From a halophilic archaeon (GTDB lineage Archaea; Halobacteriota; Halobacteria; Halobacteriales; Haladaptataceae), in the NCBI GenBank assembly GCA_003298465.1, contig QNGA01000001.1, forward strand, positions 1,691,666-1,755,665: a stretch of 64,000 nucleotides of DNA, given 5' to 3'. Shown here one piece after another: positions 1-8,245 of the stretch. Both the position numbers and the translations under genes were made by a program. The notes beneath the pieces are model-generated. The model was not told where the DNA came from. It ran no database searches and was given only the letters and a program-made list of their open reading frames with translations. Position 1 is the first letter of the stretch. The number at the start of each line of letters is the position of its first letter.

Positions 1-602
1 CGGGTTTCCAGGCCCGGATGACCGACCTGCCCGTCCGCGACGTGATGAGCACGCCCTGCGAGACGATTCCGCTCGACGTCGGACTCGACGGGGTCTTCGA
101 GAAGATGCAGAACCACGACTACTCGTCGCTGGTCGTCGTACCCGAGGAGTTCGGCACGCCCGTGGGCATCGTGACGATCACCGACCTGCTCGAGGCGCTG
201 ACGTGGACCGGCGAGGAGGAGCGGGCCGACGTGCAGGTGTACGGCGTGGACCTGCTCGACGTCCTCTCGCGCGAGGAGATCGCCGACCGCATCGACGGAA
301 TCGACGGCAAGTACCGAGAGATGGACCTCATCGAGGCGAACGTTCGGTTCCACAGACACAAGGAGCGAAAGCGGGGAACCCCGCTCGTTCGGTGTACCAT
401 CAGGCTGTTCACCGACGAAGGGCTGTTCTCGGGCACCGGCGAGGAGTACGGCGCGGGGCCCGCGTTCAAGGACGCCGCAGAGAAAGTCGAGCGGAACGTG
501 CTCGACGAGAAACAGCGCACGTCGCCGCGCCACCAGATGGAACAGGAGCGCGAGCGCACCGTGAACCTGGTCGAGTGGTGGACGACCACGGAAACGTCGT
601 AG
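1..602 (+). CDS. CBS-domain protein with HPF-like C-terminal part, 5' truncated by window edge
   Basis: The reading frame is already open before the first in-frame ATG at 18, and the residues ahead of it (GFQAR) read on smoothly into a CBS motif, so the gene probably starts outside the window. About residues 1-65 after that ATG form one CBS repeat (VRDVMSTPCETIP, then VGIVTITDLLEAL). CBS domains usually work in pairs that bind adenine nucleotides, so a first repeat is expected upstream. The C-terminal 90 residues (from ANVRFHRHKERKRG) have the strand/helix pattern of ribosome-hibernation (HPF/RaiA) proteins; that second assignment is an inference from pattern only. The gene converges on the Lhr helicase with a 45 bp gap. 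Confidence 0.75.
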   Translation, partial: GFQARMTDLPVRDVMSTPCETIPLDVGLDGVFEKMQNHDYSSLVVVPEEFGTPVGIVTITDLLEALTWTGEEERADVQVYGVDLLDVLSREEIADRIDGIDGKYREMDLIEANVRFHRHKERKRGTPLVRCTIRLFTDEGLFSGTGEEYGAGPAFKDAAEKVERNVLDEKQRTSPRHQMEQERERTVNLVEWWTTTETS

Positions 603-647
603 ACGCCGAAATCCAGCCGGCGAACGCAAACGCGGGTCGCCGGAGGG

Positions 648-3515
648 TTAGTCCCAGAACGCCTGCGTCCGGGCGTACTCGCGTTCCTGGGCGAGGATGT
701 CGCGGTAGAAGTCGTCCTCGTCCTCCCGCAACTTGGCGATGATGCGGGCGGCGTTGTGCGGGCCGACGCCGCGGGCCGCGAGCGCGACGACGGCCCGCTT
801 GCCGTGGCTCTGGACGAGGTTGGCGGCCCGGTAGGCACGCTCGGTCATCTTCTCCTGTTCGTCGTCCTTCTCGTCGGCGCGGACCGCCGTCACCACCTCG
901 TCGGCCCATGGGTTCAGTGCGGCCACGCGCGTCGACCCGCAGTTCGGGCACGTCGGCTGGTCGGAGACGCGCTTGACCGTCGTCGTGCGCTCGTAGTCCT
1001 GGCAGTGCAGGCAGAAGAGGATGACCTCGTCCTCGCGGATGCGCTCGCGGACCGTCTCGATGACGCTCGCGTCGGCGTTCTCCGGCGCGAGCAGTTCGCG
1101 CCCGGACGAGCGCCCGCCGGTCCCGACCGGGGTGTGGCCGCCGGTCGAGACCACCTCGACGTCGCCCGCCCGTATCCGCCGGAGCACGTCGCTGGCCGCC
1201 TCGACGGCGAGGTCGTCGTGGAACACCTCCCGCACCGCCTCGTCGTACATCGGCGTGTCCTCCAGCGCGCCGAGCAGGCGGTCCATCGACATCCGCCGGT
1301 CGCCCTGCCGGCGGTCGAGCGCCCCGAACTTCGCGGCGACCTGTGCGAGCGTGAACTTCAGCGTGTCCGAGCGCTTGAGCGAGAGTTCGATGAGCGGTCC
1401 GACGTGGTCCGGGTCGGTCGTCTCCAGTTCCTCGACCACCGCCCGGGCGTCGAGTTTGGGCGGCACGTCGAGTTCGATGCGGTAGGGGTCGACCTCCATC
1501 CCGACCGACGACCCCGTGCGCTGGCCGACCAGCGAGGAGAGCATCCGACCGAGCGTCTCGTTGACCTTGTGGCCGAAGCAGGCGTTGACGACGACCGACC
1601 GGGGCGCGTGCTCGACGACGATGCGGTCGCTCGTCGGGACGGGCGCGTCGGCCTCCGCCTGACGGTCCAGCTGTTCGAGCGCCTCGCCGGCGGTGCGTTC
1701 GTCGGCCGGGTAGCGGTTGGCGAACTCGCGGGCCACCGACTCGCGGGGCGCGCCGCGCTCGAACTGGGGTCCCGCCACGGCGCGCATCTCGCCGACCTCC
1801 TGGGCCACGTCGCGGGGGACCGGAATCTCCTCGCCGACCCACGACGGAATCTCGCCGCCGGGGTCCTCGATCGGCGAGACGTCGACGCGCTCCTCGTCGC
1901 CGTCTATCTCGACGATGCGCCACATCTCGCCGCGCTGGATGAACACCTCGCCGGGCTCCGCGAAGTTGACGACGAACCGCTCGTCGAGCGTTCCGACCTG
2001 CGACCCCGAGGCGACGTCGTGGACCTCGTACGTCGATTCGTCGGGAATCATCGACAGATTGGCGTAGAAGTACTGCCAGGTCCCGCCCGACTTCTCCAGG
2101 CGGTCCTCCTCCTCGTCCAGCCAGACGAGGCGGTTGCTCTGCAGTTCGCGCACCACCTGCTTGAACTGCGCCTCGTCGAGGTCGCGGAAGGGGTAAGCCC
2201 GCGTGAGCACGTCGTACGCCCGGCGCGCGTCGAGGTCGCCGAAGTCCATGACGAGTCCCACCATCTGGTTCGCCACCGTGTCGAGGCTGCCGTGGTGGAT
2301 GTTGGCCGGTTCCACGTCCCCCTCGGCGGCGCGCCGGGCGATGGCCATCGCCTCCAGCGCGTCGTCCGGGTGGGCGGTGAGTATCGTCCCCTCCGATAGC
2401 TCGTCCATGCGGTGGCCGGCGCGGCCGACGCGCTGGAGCAGGCGCGCGACCTCCCGCGGGCTCTGGTACTGGACGACGTGGTCGATGCGACCGACGTCGA
2501 TGCCCAGTTCCATCGAGGAGGTACAGAGCAGGCCGTCGAGGTCGCCGGCCTTGAACCGGTCCTCCACGTCGATGCGGGCCTCCTTCGAGAGGCTGCCGTG
2601 GTGGACGCCGACGTTCGCGTCCAGTTCCTTGAACCGCGACCCCAGCGCCTCCGCCGTCTGGCGCGTGTTGACGAATATCAGCGTCGAGTCGTTCGCCGCC
2701 ACTATCTCACGTATTGTCCGGACGTGGCTCGCTATCTCCGGGCTCGTCATCAGTTCGCCCGCGAGGTCCTCGTCCTCGGGTCGAATCTCCGGCTCCCGGA
2801 CCGTGAAGTCGACCTTGCTCCCGACGTCCACCTCGACTATCTCGCAGCCACGGTCGCCGGTGAGGAATCGTCCGACCTCACCGGGGTCTCCCACGGTCGC
2901 CGAGAGGCCGACGCGCTGGAACTCCCCGGCGAGTTCGACCAGACGCTCCAGCCCGATGGAGAGTTGCGCCCCGCGCTTCGCGCTGGCGAGTTCGTGCACC
3001 TCGTCGACGACGACGTGGTGGACGTCCGAGAGCGCCGTCCGGAGTTTCGACCCCGTCAGCATCGCCTGCAGCGTCTCGGGCGTCGTCACCAGCACGTCCG
3101 GGGGGTCGTTGGCCTGCTTCTGGCGCTGGTAGTCGGTGGTGTCGCCGTGGCGAACGTCGATGTCCAGGTCGAGGTGCTGGCCCCACCACTCCAGGCGTTC
3201 GCGCATGTCGCGGTTCAGCGCCCGTAGCGGCGTGACGTACAGCGCGGAGATGCCGAACCGCGGGCTGGCCTCGGCACCCCCGTCGGACGTCGAGCGATGC
3301 TCGACGATGGCGTCGAAGACGGGCAACATCGCCGTCTCGGTCTTGCCCGTCCCCGTCGGCGCGATGACGAGCGCGTTCTCCCCCGCGGCCAGCGGCGGAA
3401 TCGCTCGGCGCTGTGGCTCGGTGGGCGTCGAGAAGCCCCGCTCGGAGAGCGCCGACCGGACCTCCGGACCGAGTTCGGCGAAGGCCCCGAATCCCACGGC
3501 CTGCTCGTCAGTCAT
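648..3515 (-). CDS. lhr: Lhr-family ATP-dependent DNA/RNA helicase
   Basis: This 955-residue superfamily 2 helicase has Walker A APTGTGKTET near residues 52-60, a DEVH box near 170, motif III (LSATVGD) and motif VI (QRVGRAGHR). The long C-terminal half after the two RecA domains matches the Lhr architecture of winged helix and beta-rich core. A zinc-ribbon-like set of cysteines lies at 835, 838, 856 and 859, followed by a helix-hairpin-like stretch near 914. Lhr proteins translocate on single-stranded DNA and unwind DNA or RNA-DNA hybrids, probably in repair. The start at 3515 has a TTAATTT box about 25 nt upstream, consistent with a leaderless transcript. Family assignment is firm; the Lhr subgroup is not resolved. 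Confidence 0.92.
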   Translation of the reverse strand: MTDEQAVGFGAFAELGPEVRSALSERGFSTPTEPQRRAIPPLAAGENALVIAPTGTGKTETAMLPVFDAIVEHRSTSDGGAEASPRFGISALYVTPLRALNRDMRERLEWWGQHLDLDIDVRHGDTTDYQRQKQANDPPDVLVTTPETLQAMLTGSKLRTALSDVHHVVVDEVHELASAKRGAQLSIGLERLVELAGEFQRVGLSATVGDPGEVGRFLTGDRGCEIVEVDVGSKVDFTVREPEIRPEDEDLAGELMTSPEIASHVRTIREIVAANDSTLIFVNTRQTAEALGSRFKELDANVGVHHGSLSKEARIDVEDRFKAGDLDGLLCTSSMELGIDVGRIDHVVQYQSPREVARLLQRVGRAGHRMDELSEGTILTAHPDDALEAMAIARRAAEGDVEPANIHHGSLDTVANQMVGLVMDFGDLDARRAYDVLTRAYPFRDLDEAQFKQVVRELQSNRLVWLDEEEDRLEKSGGTWQYFYANLSMIPDESTYEVHDVASGSQVGTLDERFVVNFAEPGEVFIQRGEMWRIVEIDGDEERVDVSPIEDPGGEIPSWVGEEIPVPRDVAQEVGEMRAVAGPQFERGAPRESVAREFANRYPADERTAGEALEQLDRQAEADAPVPTSDRIVVEHAPRSVVVNACFGHKVNETLGRMLSSLVGQRTGSSVGMEVDPYRIELDVPPKLDARAVVEELETTDPDHVGPLIELSLKRSDTLKFTLAQVAAKFGALDRRQGDRRMSMDRLLGALEDTPMYDEAVREVFHDDLAVEAASDVLRRIRAGDVEVVSTGGHTPVGTGGRSSGRELLAPENADASVIETVRERIREDEVILFCLHCQDYERTTTVKRVSDQPTCPNCGSTRVAALNPWADEVVTAVRADEKDDEQEKMTERAYRAANLVQSHGKRAVVALAARGVGPHNAARIIAKLREDEDDFYRDILAQEREYARTQAFWD

Positions 3516-3671
3516 CGAGATTTCGTAGTGGTTCGAGGAAATTAAGCGCGTTGCCCTGCCAGACAGTGGCAGACGCGGGGCTCCGTGAACCGTTCGGAAC
3601 GGGCCGGTCGCTCGCGGTCACCCTCGACGGTCGCCGAAGCTCTTTTGTCACCGCTCGGAGGAGAGCGAACG

Positions 3672-4418
3672 ATGAAGCTCGGCACGACGCTCGGTCCGAA
3701 CCGCCACCTCGTCGAGGAGGAGACGGCCGCCTTCGACTTCGTGGAACCGGCACTGAACCCCCGGGACTGCCCGGTCGAGGCGTTCGACGCCGCCGACTTC
3801 CGGGCGAAACTGGACGACGCCGACCTCGACTGCACGGTCCACCTGCCGCACTTCCCGGACCTGGCGACCACCGTGCCCGAGGTCGACGCCGGAATGCGCG
3901 AGTACCAGGAGCGCGCGCTGGCGAAGGCGGAGACGCTCGACGCCGAGGTCGGGGTGGTGCACGCGACCGCCAGGGTCCACGACGACCGGCACCGCGAGGC
4001 GTTCGTCGAGCAGGCGTCCTGGCTGGCCGACGCCTGCCGCGACCGCGGCCTCGAACTCGTCGTCGAGAATCTCGGGCACCTGAGCGAGGGGTTCCCCCTC
4101 GCGGAGGTGGCCGAACTCGCTCGCGAGGCGGGCGCGAGCGTCTGCTTCGACGTGGGACACGCCTACCTGGAGGGCGGGCAGGCGGCCGTCGAGTCCTTCC
4201 TGACCGACCACGGCGACCTCGTACGCCACCTGCACGTCCACGACGCCCGCGAACGGGGGGACGACCACGTTCCGGTCGGCACCGGCAGCGTCGACTTCGC
4301 GCCCGTGATGTCGTGGGCGGCCGACCGCGACGTGACGGTCGCGGTCGAGTTGCTCGTGGACGACTACGCGTTCCAGCGCGACAGCGTCCGGCGACTTCGT
4401 GACCTCGCGCTGACGTAA
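3672..4418 (+). CDS. sugar phosphate isomerase/epimerase (xylose isomerase-like TIM barrel)
   Basis: The 248-residue protein has the layout of the AP endonuclease 2/xylose isomerase-like TIM barrel. Likely metal ligands are the glutamates in VVENLG and VAVELL, the aspartate and histidine in CFDVGHA, and the histidines in HLHVHDA. I chose the ATG at 3672 because homologous barrels begin directly with the first strand (KLGTTLG); the 29 extra residues from an upstream ATG are low-complexity and basic, unlike the acidic haloarchaeal proteome. The substrate cannot be told from sequence. It stands alone between lhr (divergent) and the globin gene. Confidence 0.82.
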   Translation: MKLGTTLGPNRHLVEEETAAFDFVEPALNPRDCPVEAFDAADFRAKLDDADLDCTVHLPHFPDLATTVPEVDAGMREYQERALAKAETLDAEVGVVHATARVHDDRHREAFVEQASWLADACRDRGLELVVENLGHLSEGFPLAEVAELAREAGASVCFDVGHAYLEGGQAAVESFLTDHGDLVRHLHVHDARERGDDHVPVGTGSVDFAPVMSWAADRDVTVAVELLVDDYAFQRDSVRRLRDLALT

Positions 4419-4562
4419 ACACGTTCGGCACAACGCCTACTCCCGCGTCGGCCGAACGCTACTCCGTGTAGTTACTTACGAACCACAGCGGCTGGGACGA
4501 ACCGGTGGCACCGCCCTGAAACGACCCTGCCGCGGTAGCGCGGCGTACCCAACGACCGATAG

Positions 4563-4928
4563 ATGTCTACGAGCGAGAACCTCTACGAGCAGATAGGCGG
4601 CCGAGAACTGATAGCAGCGATCGTCGACGAGTTCTACGACCGCGTCCTGGACGACGAGACGGTCGCGCACTTCTTCGACGACATGGACATGGCGGCCCAG
4701 CGAGCGCACATGACGCAGTTCCTCAGTTCGGTGGCCGACGGCCCCGTCGAGTACACCGGCGACGAGATGCGCGACGTCCACGAACCGCTCGACCTCGACC
4801 GGGAGCACTTCGACGCCGTCGCGACGCACCTCGAAGGCGCGCTCCGGGCGTTCGACGTCCCCGACGAGGAGGTCGAGGCGGTGATGGCGGAGGTGGCGGC
4901 GCTGGAGGACGACGTGCTCTGTCGCTGA
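4563..4928 (+). CDS. group I truncated hemoglobin
   Basis: At 121 residues the length is typical for a truncated globin. The N-terminal LYEQIGG glycine motif, the aromatic FFDDMDM segment, the Y-x-G-x-x-M signature with a following histidine (VEYTGDEMRDVH) and the proximal-histidine region REHFDAV are all present. Family members bind haem and are used for NO detoxification or O2 sensing; which applies here cannot be decided. It is monocistronic and convergent with the CocE-like gene. Confidence 0.9.
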   Translation: MSTSENLYEQIGGRELIAAIVDEFYDRVLDDETVAHFFDDMDMAAQRAHMTQFLSSVADGPVEYTGDEMRDVHEPLDLDREHFDAVATHLEGALRAFDVPDEEVEAVMAEVAALEDDVLCR

Positions 4929-5027
4929 CACCGCGGCTCCGACGTCGACCTCTCGGAACGGACGCCCGGAGCCCCGGCCGACTACGCGTACCACGTCCCG
5001 GACGGCGAACGGGCTTCTGCGGGCCGC

Positions 5028-6695
5028 TCAGTCCGGTTGAACGGGGAACGTCACCGCCGAGTCCGCGTCGTCCCCGTGGTAGATACGCGCGCCGGCGGCC
5101 TTCCGCGAGGAGTAGAATCCCGCATCGGTCGCGGCCACGGTGATACGCAACCGATCGCCGACGTCGAGGGAACGCTGGAGCGCGGTCATCTCCACCTCGG
5201 CCGTCCGACGCCCGTCGCCGGTCGGGTGAACCGGCGTCACCTGGTCGTGAACGAGCGTCTCGCCCGTCTCGTCGACGTGGTACACCTTCACGAACAGCCG
5301 TGGGTCGGTGCCGAGCGGTTCGAGGTCGAGCCGGAGCGAGGGTGCGCCGAGAAGCTCTCGCTGCTCCGTGACGGGGAACTCGAAGTGGACCGCCGTCACC
5401 CCGTCGAGGAGGTCCTCTTCCTCGCTGGTCAACTGACTGGTAGAACTCGGTGCGACGCTGTTGTAGACGACGGTGCTGTCGTCGAGTCGGGCGTCCGCGA
5501 ACGCCACCGACCACTCCTTGCTGCCGTGCGGGTCGATGTCGTCCGTCGTCGACCACGAATCGGTCTGCGTCTCGTAGTACTCGACCGGCGGGAGCTCCGA
5601 CTCCTCGTTCCGACGGAGATGAGCCTCGACGAACTGGAGCGCCCGCGAGTCGAGGCGGGCGTTCATCTCCTCGTCCGCCGTCTCCTCGAAGGTGTGGGCC
5701 CCGCGGAACAGCACCAGCCTGGATTCGGCACCGTTGTCCCGGACGGCGCGGTAGTTCCACACCGCCTCGTTCGGAACGAACAGCGTGTCAGTCCACGAGG
5801 AGACGAACAGCGACGGAGTGTCGAGCGTCTCCGTCTTCGAGACGGGCGAGCGGGAGGCGTAGAACGCCTCGCTGTCGCCGTCGAAGTCGTTCTGCGCCGT
5901 CGCCGTGACGAACGCCTCGGGCACCTCCTCGGTGACGCCGTACTTGAGATCGTAGATGCTCGGTTTCCCGTCACCGGAGGTCAACCCCCGGGAGCCGGTC
6001 GCGCCGGTCGCGAGCAGCAACGAATCCCAGCCCGCTTTGACGACGCCCCGCGGAGCGAGCGAGAAACGCAGGTCGTGCCAGGCCCACCGCGGCACCGCCG
6101 CGTCGAGCGGGCTCCCCTCGGCGAACGAGATAGTCTCGAAGCTCGCGTCGGCGGGGAGCAGCCGCTCGGCCGTCTCCGGGGTAGAGACGGCCATCGTGTT
6201 GAGCTGAATGCCGCCCGCGTACGAGAGGCCGTCCATCGCACACACCGGTCCGTTCGCGTCTGTCGCGACGTTCACGGGGACGTCGCCGACCTCGCCGAGC
6301 GCGAGTTGATCGAGCAGGGCGAGTGCGTCGGCGACCTCGTTCGGTCCGTCGACGCCGACCTCGCCGCCGGACTCGCCGAACCCGCGCGAATCGTACGCGC
6401 AGAACACGTAGCCGTTGCTGGCGTAGACGTCCGCGCGGCGCTGGATGGCAGCGGTCGTGTGGTCGTTGCCGTACCCGTGCGTTCCCAGGACGACCGGATG
6501 CGGGCCGTCTCCGTCGGGGACGTACGTCGAGCCGACGAGTTCGGTCCCGTCCCACGATGCCGTCGTGAAGTCGGTGCGCGAGTACGGCGCGTCGGCCGCG
6601 ACGGGGTCGGTCGACGTGACGCTGACTCCTGTGGTAACCAGTCCGGCTCCTACCAGCCCGGACAACACGCTCCGACGCGTATAATTTCGTGTCAT
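5028..6695 (-). CDS. Tat-exported CocE/NonD-family (X-Pro dipeptidyl-peptidase-like) hydrolase
   Basis: The 555-residue protein starts with a twin-arginine signal (TRRSVLSGL) followed by a short hydrophobic stretch and an Ala-rich cleavage region near residue 35, so it should be exported folded. The alpha/beta-hydrolase core shows THGYGND, YDSRGFGESGG, the nucleophile elbow GLSYAG (Ser158), a later Asp (SWTDTLF) and His (RGAHTF). A C-terminal beta-rich part resembles the galactose-binding domain of X-Pro dipeptidyl-peptidases. The frame stays open for 110 codons upstream, but that part is basic low-complexity sequence; the ATG at 6695 directly precedes the Tat motif. Substrate unknown (peptide or ester). 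Confidence 0.88.
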   Translation of the reverse strand: MTRNYTRRSVLSGLVGAGLVTTGVSVTSTDPVAADAPYSRTDFTTASWDGTELVGSTYVPDGDGPHPVVLGTHGYGNDHTTAAIQRRADVYASNGYVFCAYDSRGFGESGGEVGVDGPNEVADALALLDQLALGEVGDVPVNVATDANGPVCAMDGLSYAGGIQLNTMAVSTPETAERLLPADASFETISFAEGSPLDAAVPRWAWHDLRFSLAPRGVVKAGWDSLLLATGATGSRGLTSGDGKPSIYDLKYGVTEEVPEAFVTATAQNDFDGDSEAFYASRSPVSKTETLDTPSLFVSSWTDTLFVPNEAVWNYRAVRDNGAESRLVLFRGAHTFEETADEEMNARLDSRALQFVEAHLRRNEESELPPVEYYETQTDSWSTTDDIDPHGSKEWSVAFADARLDDSTVVYNSVAPSSTSQLTSEEEDLLDGVTAVHFEFPVTEQRELLGAPSLRLDLEPLGTDPRLFVKVYHVDETGETLVHDQVTPVHPTGDGRRTAEVEMTALQRSLDVGDRLRITVAATDAGFYSSRKAAGARIYHGDDADSAVTFPVQPD

Positions 6696-7023
6696 AGGGT
6701 AACGTACCAATTGCCGGCAAAAAGCGTTGGGGCTGCCATCGACGCGGCCGGAACGCGAGTACGGTCGTCCGCAGTCGGGGACGACGGGAGCGCGAGTACC
6801 ACCGTGAGGGTCTTCTCGACGGGCAGGTCCGGTCGACACCGAATCGTTCGCGGAGGCGGAGCGTCGACGCCTCGGACGTCCGGCGAAGAGGCCGGCTTCT
6901 CGTGGAAGGGGTCCAGTCCGTTGCGACGGCGTCCGGCGACTCCGCACCGTCACGCCGGACCGACGACCTTCGAGGAGCGGTTCGGGGACAATCGCTTTCC
7001 CGTCGGCGGTGCCAGTGACGAGC
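6696..7023. other. 328 bp intergenic region between divergent genes
   Basis: The spacer separates the CocE-like gene on the minus strand from the membrane protein at 7024 on the plus strand. It is GC-rich, has no convincing ORF of its own, and shows only a weak T-rich box (CTTTTTG) about 28 nt before the minus-strand ATG. I see no RNA gene or repeat in it. Confidence 0.5.
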
Positions 7024-7497
7024 ATGGCATCCGAAGTCCACTACCGTGAGACCCAGCGGTACCGCCAGCCCTGGCTGTGGGCGCTGCTCGCCGTGCGCCC
7101 GGTACTCGCGCTCGTCGGCCTCGCGCGCGGGACGAAATCGAAACGCGACGTCGTCCGCGAACTCGCGGCGTTCGGCGGCGTCGCGCTCCTGCTCGGCACC
7201 GCCCGACTGACCACCGAGGTGCGCGACGACGCCCTCTACGTGAAGTTCGAACCGTTCCACCGCTCGTTCCGACGCATCCCCTTCGACGACGTGACGGGCT
7301 TCGAAGCGACGGGGTACAGCCCGGTCCGCTTCGGCGGCTGGGGATTCAGGTGGACGCCGGGCACGACCGCCTACACCGTGAGCGGGCGGAGCGGAGTCGA
7401 GATCGACCGCACGAACGACCGGTCGACGTACGTCGGGTCGAAGCGCCCGGAGGAACTCCTCGCGGCCGTCCAGGAAGCGACCGAGCGCACCCTGTGA
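7024..7497 (+). CDS. haloarchaeal DUF6141-like membrane protein
   Basis: The 157-residue protein has two N-terminal hydrophobic segments (about residues 12-30 and 44-60) followed by a soluble beta-rich domain that resembles a bacterial PH-like fold (YVKFEPFHRSFRRIPFDDVTGFE). The pattern matches what I remember as DUF6141, with no known function. A GTG at 7009 in the same frame would add five residues; I chose the ATG at 7024. It converges on rpe with only one base between the two stop codons. Confidence 0.7.
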   Translation: MASEVHYRETQRYRQPWLWALLAVRPVLALVGLARGTKSKRDVVRELAAFGGVALLLGTARLTTEVRDDALYVKFEPFHRSFRRIPFDDVTGFEATGYSPVRFGGWGFRWTPGTTAYTVSGRSGVEIDRTNDRSTYVGSKRPEELLAAVQEATERTL

Positions 7498-7498
7498 C

Positions 7499-8245
7499 CT
7501 ATATCTCCGCGTACGCTCCGAGCCGCGTGCCGTCCAGCAGGTACGCCTGCCCGCCGCGAAGCCCCTCCGGGAGGAACGGCGCGAGGAACTCCTGTCCCTC
7601 GACGTTGACCCACGTTCCGCCGGAGAGGTCGTTGAACCCCGGGAAGACCGTCAGCTCCGCGTCCGTCGTCAGCGACTCGCCGTAATGAGTTTCGAACGGC
7701 GCGGGGTCGAGTTCTCCCCGGAGCCAGACGCGCTCGACGCGTCTCCCGCCGACCGAATCTTCGAGGCGGACGCAGGGGTGTTCGTGACCGACGCAGACCA
7801 CGTCCGATTCGAGCACCTCGCGCGCCGGCCAGGTGTGACCGTGCGCGAACCCCACGTCGCCGAGGCGGACGCCGTCGCCCGGCGTCACCTCGCAGTCCAC
7901 CCACGACTCGATGTCGCCGTCGTGGTTGCCCTTCACGAGCGTCACGGCGGCGCGCTCTTCGACCGTCTCCAGCAGCACCTCTATCTCGCCGCGCTCCGCG
8001 CCGCCGGGGCCGGCGATGGACTCCATCAGGTCGCCGAGGAAGACGATGCGGTCCGGGTCGGTGCGGTCGAGCAGCGTGCGGAGGTGGTCGCGGCGCTGCT
8101 CGGCCGCGCTGTCGAGGCTGACGCCCTGTTCCTTGCGGAGCGCAGCCTCGATGCCGGCGTGGTAGTCCGCGACGACGAGCGCGCGCTCGTGGCCGAGGTC
8201 GGCGGTCGCGGCCGGTTCGCCGGGGACCGGTTCGACCAGCGCCAT
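7499..8245 (-). CDS. rpe: RPA-associated calcineurin-like phosphoesterase
   Basis: This is a 248-residue metallophosphoesterase with the expected metal motifs: ADYHAG (Asp/His), LGDLMES, KGNHDGD, GFAHGH and VGHEH. It is the third gene of an operon: the rpap1 stop and this ATG overlap as TGATG. In Haloferax volcanii the rpa1 operon has the same order of RPA, RPA-associated protein and phosphoesterase (rpe). The partner assignment therefore rests on gene order plus family; the substrate, perhaps a nucleic-acid end or nucleotide, is unknown. Confidence 0.88.
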   Translation of the reverse strand: MALVEPVPGEPAATADLGHERALVVADYHAGIEAALRKEQGVSLDSAAEQRRDHLRTLLDRTDPDRIVFLGDLMESIAGPGGAERGEIEVLLETVEERAAVTLVKGNHDGDIESWVDCEVTPGDGVRLGDVGFAHGHTWPAREVLESDVVCVGHEHPCVRLEDSVGGRRVERVWLRGELDPAPFETHYGESLTTDAELTVFPGFNDLSGGTWVNVEGQEFLAPFLPEGLRGGQAYLLDGTRLGAYAEI